NCBI GenBank assembly: GCA_029051915.1
Contig: JAIDKM010000072.1
Location: 1-13,644, forward strand
Source of the DNA: Alistipes sp.
GTDB lineage: Bacteria > Bacteroidota > Bacteroidia > Bacteroidales > Rikenellaceae
Reading direction: 5' to 3'
Length of the DNA stretch: 13,644 nucleotides
Shown piece after piece: positions 1 through 6,109 of this stretch (the stretch's first letter is position 1; every line of letters begins with the position of its first letter). The notes beneath the pieces were generated by a model. That model saw only the letters and a list, made by a program, of their open reading frames with translations, had not been told where the DNA came from and did not search any database. The position numbers and the translations under genes are program-made.

Positions 1-149
1 GCCGCAGTTGGATGGCGCAGACCGAGTCGCCCTGCATCTTCCTCTCGGCCCGTGCGAAGACCAACCTCGAAAAGTTCCGCACGGATCTTTACGGCATGGT
101 GCGCGAAATCCACGCCGGACGCTATCCGTTCAACAACTTCCTCTATTGA
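1..149 (+). CDS. hflX: GTPase HflX, C-terminal end (5' part outside window)
   Basis: The frame is open from base 3 to a TGA at 147-149 and encodes the last 48 residues of a protein. The visible segment has the SWMAQTESPCIFLSAR stretch, which matches the end of the GTPase G domain (the SAK/SAR-type G5 motif). The tail RYPFNNFLY is a close match to the characteristic C-terminus of Bacteroidetes HflX. HflX is a ribosome-associated GTPase that splits stalled or stress-arrested 70S ribosomes in the cytoplasm. No start, P-loop or N-terminal domain is in the window. upp begins 22 bases downstream on the same strand, so the two may share a transcript. Identification rests on the short tail alone but is fairly specific. 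Confidence 0.8.
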   Translation, partial: RSWMAQTESPCIFLSARAKTNLEKFRTDLYGMVREIHAGRYPFNNFLY

Positions 150-171
150 CAAACCAAAACCCTCGATACTT

Positions 172-828
172 ATGGAGTTGCACATCCTCAGCCAGCAGAA
201 CACCGTTCTCAACAAGTTCATCGCCCAGATCCGCGACAAATCGGTGCAGACGGATTCGATGCGGTTTCGCCGCAACCTCGAACGCATCGGCGAGATCACG
301 GCCTACGAGCTTTCCAAAACGCTCAACTATACGCCCCGTGTCGTCGGGACGCCGCTGGGCGAGGCGGTCGTCCAGACGATCGACGACCGGATCGTCATCG
401 CCACGATCTTGCGGGCCGGACTGCCTTTCCATCAGGGTTTCCTCAACTATTTCGACGACGCGCAGAACGCCTTCGTCTCGGCCTACCGCAAAAGCACGAA
501 GGACGGGAAGTTCACCGTCAAGGTCGAATATATCTCGTGCGGCGATCTCGAAGGCAAGGTCTTGCTGCTGGTCGATCCCATGCTGGCCACGGGGTCGTCG
601 CTCGTGCTGGCTTACAACGCCTTGTGCGAGCGGGGCGGTACGCCGGCCCATACCCACGTCGCAGCGGTGATCGCCAGCGAGCAGGGCATCGACCACGTGA
701 TGAAGAACATGCCGCGGCAAACCACCACGATCTGGGCGGCGGCCGTCGACGAGGAGCTCACGTCGCGTTCCTACATCGTGCCCGGCATCGGCGATGCCGG
801 AGATCTGGCCTACGGGGAGAAGATCTGA
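172..828 (+). CDS. upp: Uracil phosphoribosyltransferase
   Basis: Encodes 218 aa, the usual length for UPRT, which converts uracil and PRPP to UMP in pyrimidine salvage (cytoplasm). Visible signatures are the ILRAG segment (residues 79-83), the PRPP-binding loop VDPMLATGSS (134-143) and the C-terminal uracil-binding loop GIGDAGD (205-211). The ATG at 172 was chosen because the protein from MELHILSQQN matches the family N-terminus. The same frame stays open upstream to 52, but that part overlaps hflX and reads as low-complexity shadow. The stop codon shares one base with the ATG of the next gene (TGATG at 826-830), which implies translational coupling with the membrane phosphotransferase. No promoter is seen in the 22-base gap after hflX. 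Confidence 0.95.
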   Translation: MELHILSQQNTVLNKFIAQIRDKSVQTDSMRFRRNLERIGEITAYELSKTLNYTPRVVGTPLGEAVVQTIDDRIVIATILRAGLPFHQGFLNYFDDAQNAFVSAYRKSTKDGKFTVKVEYISCGDLEGKVLLLVDPMLATGSSLVLAYNALCERGGTPAHTHVAAVIASEQGIDHVMKNMPRQTTTIWAAAVDEELTSRSYIVPGIGDAGDLAYGEKI

Positions 829-2660
829 TGAAGCGGAAGCTGCTCTTTCTTTTCGCGGTATTCGCCGCTACGGTCGTCTCGATGGCCGTGCAGAAACCCG
901 TGTTTCTGGCATGGTACGTCGCCAGCGAGGGATTTTCGGCCGCCGATTGGTGGCAGGTCGTATGGCACGGTTTGTCGCTCGACCTGACCGTCGCAGGGTA
1001 TGTTACGGCTCTGCCGTTGCTCGTCGTGCTTGCGTCGTTGTGGGTGCGGTTGCCCGAGCGGATCGTGCAGCGCTTCTTCTGGGCCTATTTTGCAGCGGTT
1101 GCGATCTTTACGGCTGCGATCTTCGCCGTCGACCTCGGACTCTACGAGCATTGGGGTTTCCGGATCGACTCCACGATCCTGATCTACCTCGCCGATCCGC
1201 GCGAGGCGATGGCCAGCGTCGATTTCTGGCTCGGCGTGCGGCAGACTCTGCTGTTCGTCGTCTATGCGGCCGCGATGATCTGGCTCTATGTGCGCGTCGT
1301 GCGCTTGTTCGGGGGCGAACCGCTCGGCTGGCGGTCTGCTCTGCCCTGGAGCTTCGGGATATTGTTGCTCGCCGGATTCGATTTCCTGGCGATCCGCGGT
1401 GGTACGGGAGCTTCGGTGGCCAACGTCTCGAAGGTCTGCTTCAGCTCCGACATGTTGCTGAACCATGCCGCCATCAATCCTGTTTTCTCCTTTCTGTCGA
1501 GTCTGGGCGACCGGACGGATTATGCCGCCGAATATCCTTTCTTCGACGAGCAGACCCGGGCGGAGCGCTTCGAAGCCTTGCGCGGGAACCGACCCGGCGC
1601 GGCACCCGCGTCGCACGTATTGCGGGTCGAGCGGCCCAACGTGGTGCTGATTATTCTGGAGAGCTTCGCCCGCACGATCATGGAGGCCGAGGTCGACGGC
1701 GAGCCGGTCATGCCTTACATGCGGCAGCTTCGGGAGGAGGGGCTCTGGTTCGAGAACTTCTTCGCCAATTCGTTCCGAACCGACCGCGGCGAAGTGGCCA
1801 TCATGAGCGGATTCCCGGCACAGACGCGCATTTCGATCATGAAACTTCCGGCCAAGAGCCGCGACCTGCCGTCGCTGGCCCGGTCGCTCGACCGCGAGGG
1901 ATATGCCACAAGATTCGTCTACGGCGGCGATCTCAACTTCACCAACCAGGCCTCCTACATGTACGCCACGGGCTGGCGGCAGCTTTTCTGGCAGAAGGAT
2001 TTCGCTTTCGACGCTCCCACCTCCAAGTGGGGCTACGACGACCGGACGATGTGCGACTGGTTCGGCGAGCAGGTGATCGAGTGGAGCGCCGAGGGCGGGC
2101 CGTTTCTGGCCGGGCTGCTCACGCTGAGCAGTCATGCGCCGTTCGACGTTCCTTACGATAAGTTCGAGGATCGGGTGCTCAACGCGATGGCTTTCGCCGA
2201 CGAATGCGTGGGTCGGATGATCGAGCGATGGAAAGCGTCGCCCGCGTGGGACGATCTGTTGGTGGTGCTCGTCGCCGATCATGGATTCCCTTATCCGAAG
2301 ACGTCGGTGTACAACGAGCCGCTGCGCCATCGCATCCCCATGATCTGGACGGGAGGCGCGCTTGCGACCCCAGCCTGCACGGTCGAGGAGTACGCCTCGC
2401 AGATCGATCTGTGCGCCACGTTGCTGGGGCAGTTGGGAGTGGCGCACGACGATTTCGATTACAGCAAGGACATTTTCTCGCCCAAGCTGCCGAAATTCGC
2501 CTATTATGCGTTCAACGACGGTTTCGGCGTGGTCGATGCTTCGGGCGAAGCGGTCTACGACGCGGCGGCGGATCGGGTCGTCTCCCAGACTGCACCCGGT
2601 CTGTTGGAGATCGGCAAGACGTTGTTGCAGACAACCTACGTCGACATCGGGCGCCGATAA
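828..2660 (+). CDS. LTA synthase-family / sulfatase-fold membrane phosphotransferase
   Basis: Encodes 610 aa. The N-terminal half has about five hydrophobic segments (roughly 4-20, 50-72, 83-103, 137-158, 170-187). A periplasmic alkaline-phosphatase/sulfatase-fold domain begins near VERPNVVLIILES (about 266-278). Likely metal and catalytic residues are E278, T318 in SFRTDRG (the nucleophile position in LtaS-like enzymes), H436 in SHAPFD and D484-H485 in VADHG. Members of this family move phosphoglycerol or phosphoethanolamine from phospholipid to an envelope acceptor. Gram-negative Bacteroidetes have no lipoteichoic acid, so the acceptor here is unknown. The start is ATG 828, overlapping the upp stop by one base. 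The frame stays open upstream to 537, but that part lies inside upp and has no membrane-protein character. Family assignment is firm; the substrate is not known. Confidence 0.9.
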   Translation: MKRKLLFLFAVFAATVVSMAVQKPVFLAWYVASEGFSAADWWQVVWHGLSLDLTVAGYVTALPLLVVLASLWVRLPERIVQRFFWAYFAAVAIFTAAIFAVDLGLYEHWGFRIDSTILIYLADPREAMASVDFWLGVRQTLLFVVYAAAMIWLYVRVVRLFGGEPLGWRSALPWSFGILLLAGFDFLAIRGGTGASVANVSKVCFSSDMLLNHAAINPVFSFLSSLGDRTDYAAEYPFFDEQTRAERFEALRGNRPGAAPASHVLRVERPNVVLIILESFARTIMEAEVDGEPVMPYMRQLREEGLWFENFFANSFRTDRGEVAIMSGFPAQTRISIMKLPAKSRDLPSLARSLDREGYATRFVYGGDLNFTNQASYMYATGWRQLFWQKDFAFDAPTSKWGYDDRTMCDWFGEQVIEWSAEGGPFLAGLLTLSSHAPFDVPYDKFEDRVLNAMAFADECVGRMIERWKASPAWDDLLVVLVADHGFPYPKTSVYNEPLRHRIPMIWTGGALATPACTVEEYASQIDLCATLLGQLGVAHDDFDYSKDIFSPKLPKFAYYAFNDGFGVVDASGEAVYDAAADRVVSQTAPGLLEIGKTLLQTTYVDIGRR

Positions 2661-2664
2661 TCTG

Positions 2665-2707
2665 CCGGCCGGAAATACCTTTTTTTAGGTATTGCCTTTT
2701 CGGCCGG
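2665..2707 (+). other. Nested inverted repeat between the LTA-synthase-like gene and the regulator gene
   Basis: An outer 7-base arm (2665-2671) is complementary to 2701-2707, and inside it lies a perfect 7-base dyad, AATACCT (2674-2680) with AGGTATT (2687-2693), separated by six T. The structure could terminate the upstream transcript, although no clean T run follows the outer stem. The inner dyad is also listed separately as a candidate operator. Confidence 0.5.
2674..2693. promoter_or_regulatory. Candidate operator: NarL-like 7-2-7 dyad
   Basis: The 20-bp perfect dyad contains two inverted heptamers, TACCTTT (2676-2682) and TTAGGTA (2685-2691), separated by two bases. NarL-family proteins bind TACYYMT heptamers in this 7-2-7 layout, and each half here matches 6 of 7 positions. 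The site overlaps the -33 element of the promoter for the downstream gene, which itself encodes a LuxR/NarL-type HTH protein. Autoregulation is an inference. The dyad could equally be the stem of an RNA hairpin. Confidence 0.4.
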
Positions 2708-2722
2708 GACGGAATATTTTTG
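2691..2722 (+). promoter_or_regulatory. Bacteroidetes primary-sigma promoter for the hemerythrin-LuxR gene
   Basis: The -7 box TATTTTTG (2715-2722) fits TAnnTTTG exactly. An ATTG -33 element (2691-2694; consensus TTTG) lies 20 bases upstream, the normal spacing. Transcription would start a few bases after 2722, giving a 5' leader shorter than 20 bases before the ATG at 2742. The leader is A-rich and has no Shine-Dalgarno motif, as is usual in this phylum. Confidence 0.7.
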
Positions 2723-2741
2723 TAAGTTCAAGAAAAAGACC

Positions 2742-3671
2742 ATGTATAAATCGGGTTATTCTCCGGACGAGCGGATGTGCGATCTGGTATGCGGCCGTTA
2801 TCCGGTGTTGCAGGTGATGAGCCGTTTCGGCATCGCGCTGGGTTTCGGCGACAAGACCGTCGCCGAGGTGTGCGCCGAGAACAAGGTCGATACGACCACT
2901 TTTCTGGCCGTCGTCAACATGTCGGTCAGCCGCAGCGGCGGCGAGGAGCTGGCGGCCGAGGTGTCGGTGCGTTCGCTCCTGGACTATCTCCACAACTCCC
3001 ACGGTTACTTCCTCGGCTTCCGGCTTCCGGCCATCCGGCGCAAGCTGATCGAGGCGGTCGACTGCAGCCTGAGCGACGTCTCGTTCGCCATCATGCGTTA
3101 TTTCGACGAATACGTCGCCGAGGTCGACCGCCACATGACCTACGAAGAGAAGTCCGTCTTCCCCTATGTCGAAGCCTTGCTTTCCGGCGAGAAGAAAGCC
3201 GACTACTCGATCGACGTCTTCCGCCGCCATCACGACAAAGTCGAGGAACGGTTGCGCGAGCTGAAGAATATCATCATCAAATACTACCCTTCGGGCGGCA
3301 CCAACGAGCTCAACAGCGTGCTCTACGACATCTTCACCTGCGAGGAGGAGCTCGCTTCGCACAACGCCGTGGAAAACGAGCTCTTCATTCCTGCCGTCGA
3401 GCGGCTGGCGGCCGACGGCGCGGCCGAGGTGCGGTCGGAGCCGCTGAGCGCCCGCGAGCGCGAGATCATCGTCTGCGTGGTCAAGGGACTCACCAACAAG
3501 GAGATCGCTGACGAACTCTGCATCTCGACCCACACGGTCATCACCCACCGGCGCAATATTGCATCGAAATTGCAGATCCATTCGGCGGCGGGTCTGACCA
3601 TCTATGCCATCGTCAACAAGCTGGTCGAACTCTCCGAAATCAAGGATTCCATAACCGACAGCCCCGCATGA
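2742..3671 (+). CDS. Hemerythrin (RIC/YtfE-like) domain fused to LuxR-type HTH regulator
   Basis: Encodes 309 aa. Residues about 10-60 resemble the N-terminal DUF542/ScdA_N domain of RIC (YtfE/ScdA) proteins, but the usual Cys-Cys after GID is replaced (FGIALGFGD). Residues about 78-222 look like a hemerythrin-type four-helix di-iron domain, with candidate ligands H84/H87, H131 and E135 (HMTYEE), H163/H164, H207 and E211 (SHNAVENE). The ligand equivalent to H105 of YtfE is not obvious. Residues about 235-295 are a LuxR/NarL HTH (LSAREREIIVCVVKGLTNKE, then IADELCISTHTVITHRRNI). RIC proteins repair iron-sulfur centres after NO or oxidative damage. Here the domain probably senses O2, NO or iron state and controls DNA binding; that is inference. 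A good promoter lies upstream, and the stop overlaps the start of the CDF transporter gene. Confidence 0.88.
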   Translation: MYKSGYSPDERMCDLVCGRYPVLQVMSRFGIALGFGDKTVAEVCAENKVDTTTFLAVVNMSVSRSGGEELAAEVSVRSLLDYLHNSHGYFLGFRLPAIRRKLIEAVDCSLSDVSFAIMRYFDEYVAEVDRHMTYEEKSVFPYVEALLSGEKKADYSIDVFRRHHDKVEERLRELKNIIIKYYPSGGTNELNSVLYDIFTCEEELASHNAVENELFIPAVERLAADGAAEVRSEPLSAREREIIVCVVKGLTNKEIADELCISTHTVITHRRNIASKLQIHSAAGLTIYAIVNKLVELSEIKDSITDSPA

Positions 3672-4561
3672 CGCACCGCCACCATCATCACGACCACCGG
3701 ATTTCGTCGCTCAACCGCGCTTTTCTGATCGGCATCGCCCTGAACGTGGCGTTCGTCGTCGTGGAGTTCTGCGTCGGGTTGTGGTACGGGTCGATGGGAC
3801 TGCTGTCCGATGCCGGACACAATCTCTCCGACGTGGCAAGTCTGTTGCTGGCCATGCTGGCTTTCCGGCTGGCGCAGGCACGCGCTACGGATCGTTATAC
3901 CTACGGTTATAAGAAAAGCACGGTGTTGATTTCGTTGCTCAATTCGGTGATTCTGTTGATCGCCGTCGGGGTGATCGTCGCCGAAAGCGTCGGCCGGATG
4001 CTCCACCCCGAGCCTGTCGAGGGCAATATCATCGTCTGGACGGCCGGCGCCGGTATTCTGATCAACGGCTTTACGGCGTGGCTCTTCATGAAGAACCGCA
4101 AGCACGACCTCAACGTCCGGGGTGCCTACCTGCACATGGCGGCCGATGCGCTGGTGTCGGTAGGCGTGCTGATCTCGGGCGTGGTGATCGCTGCGACCGG
4201 GTGGACAATCGTCGATCCCATCGTCGGGTTGGTCGTCGCCGCCGTGATCGTCGTCTCGGCATGGTCGCTCACGCGCGACAGCCTGCGCCTTTCGCTCGAC
4301 GGCGTGCCTGCGGGTATCGATGTCGCCGAGCTGGAGCGGAGGATGGTCGCGATCGAGGGAGTCGAGGCGGTGCATCACCTCCATGTCTGGGCCATCAGCA
4401 CCACCGAAAACGCACTCACGGCCCATGTCGTTCTGAGCGATCCTTGTCTGTTGGTCCGTGTGAAGCCGCAGATCAAGGCGATGCTTGCCGAAATAGGGGT
4501 CATCCACGCGACGCTCGAATGCGAGACGCTCTCGGAGCATTGCAGCGGTCGTTGCGAGTAG
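3668..4561 (+). CDS. Cation diffusion facilitator (CzcD/ZitB-like) metal exporter
   Basis: Encodes 297 aa, typical of the CDF family, which exports Zn2+ or other divalent cations from the cytoplasm by proton antiport. The N-terminus is His-rich (HRHHHHDH, residues 3-10). Six hydrophobic segments follow. The transport metal site is visible as H51 and D55 (DAGHNLSD, TM2) with H156 and D160 (HMAADALVS, TM5). This His-Asp combination is typical of Zn-selective members. The cytoplasmic C-terminal domain (about 212-297) contains the VHHLHVWAI motif and ends in a Cys/His cluster (C285, H291, C292, C296). The ATG overlaps the stop of the hemerythrin-LuxR gene by four bases (ATGA), so the two are co-translated. 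A terminator follows at once. The metal has not been determined; Zn2+ is the best guess, Fe2+ is possible given the neighbour. Confidence 0.93.
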   Translation: MTHRHHHHDHRISSLNRAFLIGIALNVAFVVVEFCVGLWYGSMGLLSDAGHNLSDVASLLLAMLAFRLAQARATDRYTYGYKKSTVLISLLNSVILLIAVGVIVAESVGRMLHPEPVEGNIIVWTAGAGILINGFTAWLFMKNRKHDLNVRGAYLHMAADALVSVGVLISGVVIAATGWTIVDPIVGLVVAAVIVVSAWSLTRDSLRLSLDGVPAGIDVAELERRMVAIEGVEAVHHLHVWAISTTENALTAHVVLSDPCLLVRVKPQIKAMLAEIGVIHATLECETLSEHCSGRCE

Positions 4562-4566
4562 CTTAT

Positions 4567-4604
4567 AAAAAAGCCCCGCAGATCTTGCAGGGCCCTTTCT
4601 TTTC
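4567..4604. terminator. Bidirectional intrinsic terminator
   Basis: The stem spans 4573-4593 (GCCCCGCA paired with TGCAGGGC, one C-A mismatch, small loop). It is followed by a T-rich tract on the plus strand (4596-4604) and by six T on the minus strand (complement of 4567-4572). It sits between the converging CDF gene and yidD and can end transcription from both sides. Confidence 0.85.
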
Positions 4605-4613
4605 TGAGAATTC

Positions 4614-4874
4614 TTACGGTACCGGATCGTAGCCGCTTCCGCCCCAGGGGTGGCAGCGGGCGAGACGTCGCAGGGTGAGCCATCCTCCTTTCAGAGGGCC
4701 GTATCGGCGCAGGGCCTCCAGCGCATATTGCGAGCAGGTAGGGGTAAAGCGGCACGAAGGGGGCGTGAGCGGCGAAATGCAAAGCTGGTAGAAGCGGACG
4801 AGCGCGACCAGCGGCAGGGCTGCCAGGCGTTTAAAGACGGTCAGCGACCGACTCCAGAATCCGGCGTACGGCAT
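4614..4874 (-). CDS. yidD: Membrane protein insertion efficiency factor YidD
   Basis: Encodes 86 aa. The family core is complete: [18 protein letters not shown] (26-43), [11 protein letters not shown] (45-54), and the C-terminal [14 protein letters not shown] (73-86), with Cys 32, 41, 47 and 74. YidD is a small membrane-associated protein that helps YidC insert inner-membrane proteins. The only ATG in frame before the core is at 4874, which places the first 15 codons inside rnpA (44-base overlap). No alternative ATG or GTG start exists closer to the rnpA stop, so the overlap appears real and implies coupling. The gene lies last in the minus-strand operon and runs into the bidirectional terminator. 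yidC and rpmH, frequent partners in other phyla, are not adjacent. Confidence 0.93.
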   Translation of the reverse strand: MPYAGFWSRSLTVFKRLAALPLVALVRFYQLCISPLTPPSCRFTPTCSQYALEALRRYGPLKGGWLTLRRLARCHPWGGSGYDPVP

Positions 4875-5202
4875 GTTCGATGTGTTTGTAGGGAAGCACT
4901 TCTTTCGACGAGTAGATCAGCGCCACGTCGAGATTCGTGCAGCGGCCCGGAACGGCCAGAATGCCTTTTTGAAGCCGGTAGGCTTCTTTGGTGCGGCGGC
5001 GCAGCAGATTGCGTTTGTTGGCCCGTTTGTGGAACTTCTTGGGTACGGAAAAGAGGATCTCCGTGGAATCTTGGGCGTCGGCGTCGGCATACCAGACGTA
5101 TCGGAACGGGAAGACGAAGCCGCTTTCGCCGCTTTCGAAAAGCCGGCGTACGGCTCCGAGCGAGCGGAGCCGCTCTGTGCGGGGGAGCGAGCGGTCGGGC
5201 AT
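4831..5202 (-). CDS. rnpA: Ribonuclease P protein component
   Basis: Encodes 123 aa, normal for RnpA, the small basic protein that binds the RNase P RNA and assists 5' maturation of tRNA precursors. The diagnostic RNR region is [18 protein letters not shown] (59-76), preceded by [10 protein letters not shown] (50-59). The start follows the hemD-like stop by 10 bases, and the 3' end overlaps yidD. The rnpA-yidD pair is conserved across bacteria, whereas the hemD-like gene upstream is a Bacteroidetes arrangement. No separate promoter was seen in front of it, so it most likely depends on the upstream operon or the possible promoter before hemD. Confidence 0.93.
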   Translation of the reverse strand: MPDRSLPRTERLRSLGAVRRLFESGESGFVFPFRYVWYADADAQDSTEILFSVPKKFHKRANKRNLLRRRTKEAYRLQKGILAVPGRCTNLDVALIYSSKEVLPYKHIEHAVRRILESVADRL

Positions 5203-5212
5203 GCGGATCCGG

Positions 5213-6073
5213 TTATTTGCGGCCTTCGGAGGTTGTGCGGCGCGTGCGGCTCTTGGCCAGCTTGTGCTGCTGAGTGCGCAGGAACTCTTCCTTGTGGGTG
5301 TCGGCCGTCAGCGTTACGGCTTCGACCTCCTCGCCGCGTGCGATCTTCGTCAGGTAGAGATCCACGGCTTTGGCCATCGACGGCGCTTCGGGCGTCGGAG
5401 CGTTGGCCGGGACATGCAGGCCCGCTTCGATGGCTGCGCGCAAGGTACCGTCGCCGAATACGGCCACGGGAGGCAGATCGGCGGTGCCGAACTTCTCGAC
5501 GAGCGTCTTAACGTCCGAGGGGGAATAGAGCGCCAGCAATCCGTAGTCCTGCGGCCGGATGGCGCTGAGGTCGGCCGCGACCGTACGGGCCAGGATCACC
5601 GGGTCGACCGCCAGCTTGAGTTTCGACAGCGCATCGGGCAGCTCGGGCTTGTGGGGCTCGCTGAGAGCGAGCAGGAACTTCTCCTCCTTATGCTTGATGA
5701 TGAGCTCGACGAGCGAGGTGAACGACCCGTCGGCGAACGAGATCTTGCGCTTGCGGTAGACGATGTATTTCTGCAGATAGAGCGCTACGGCCTCGGTCTG
5801 GCAGATGTATTTCATGGTTTCGGGTACCGTAATGCGGGCTTCCTCGCAAATGTGGAAGAAGCTGTCGACGGTCGTGCGCGACGAGAAAATGACAGCCGTA
5901 TGGTCAAGGATCTCGACCCGCTGCGCACGGAATTCCTTGAGCGAGACGCCTACGACACGGATGAACGGTTGGTAGACGATTTCGACCTTGTGTTTGTTCG
6001 AAAGCTCGTAGAACGGCGATTTTTCGAGGATGGCCGGTTTCGGCTGCGAAACCAATACTCTGTTTATTTTCAA
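5213..6073 (-). CDS. hemD: HemD-family protein (uroporphyrinogen-III synthase-like)
   Basis: Encodes 286 aa. The N-terminus MKINRVLVSQPKP and the segments ILDHTAVIFSSRTTVDSFFH (76-95), PETMKYICQTEAVALYLQKY (104-123) and APTPEAPSMAKAVDLYL (about 231-247) match the Bacteroidetes proteins annotated as uroporphyrinogen-III synthase (HEM4 fold). That enzyme cyclises hydroxymethylbilane to uroporphyrinogen III for heme, siroheme and cobalamin. No other tetrapyrrole gene is in the window. The gene sits instead between a DUF4271 membrane protein and rnpA. After the normal family end it carries an extra charged tail of about 40 residues, with a very basic end (KLAKSRTRRTTSEGRK). It starts 36 bases after DUF4271. 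Family membership is solid; the enzymatic role is less certain. Confidence 0.85.
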   Translation of the reverse strand: MKINRVLVSQPKPAILEKSPFYELSNKHKVEIVYQPFIRVVGVSLKEFRAQRVEILDHTAVIFSSRTTVDSFFHICEEARITVPETMKYICQTEAVALYLQKYIVYRKRKISFADGSFTSLVELIIKHKEEKFLLALSEPHKPELPDALSKLKLAVDPVILARTVAADLSAIRPQDYGLLALYSPSDVKTLVEKFGTADLPPVAVFGDGTLRAAIEAGLHVPANAPTPEAPSMAKAVDLYLTKIARGEEVEAVTLTADTHKEEFLRTQQHKLAKSRTRRTTSEGRK

Positions 6074-6109
6074 CTGGGAGTCTCTTTTTAGGATGGTTGC
6101 TTCTGCGGA

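Noticed and set aside
52..171. N-terminal extension of upp
   Set aside because: It overlaps the hflX tail, is Ser/Thr/Arg low-complexity, and the family N-terminus fits the ATG at 172.
146..174. TTG plus TACTTATG resembling a promoter before upp
   Set aside because: The -7-like box would overlap the upp start codon and has one mismatch; it cannot serve a leadered upp transcript.
537..827. N-terminal extension of the LTA-synthase-like protein
   Set aside because: It lies wholly inside upp in another frame and is Arg/His-rich shadow; the ATG at 828 begins directly with a TM segment.
810..2447. Minus-strand open frame of 545 codons opposite the LTA-synthase-like gene
   Set aside because: No domain or membrane pattern, and composition typical of antisense frames; the plus-strand gene is well supported.
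2685..3581. Minus-strand frame of 298 codons over the hemerythrin-LuxR gene
   Set aside because: Antisense shadow; it also crosses the promoter and has no domain.
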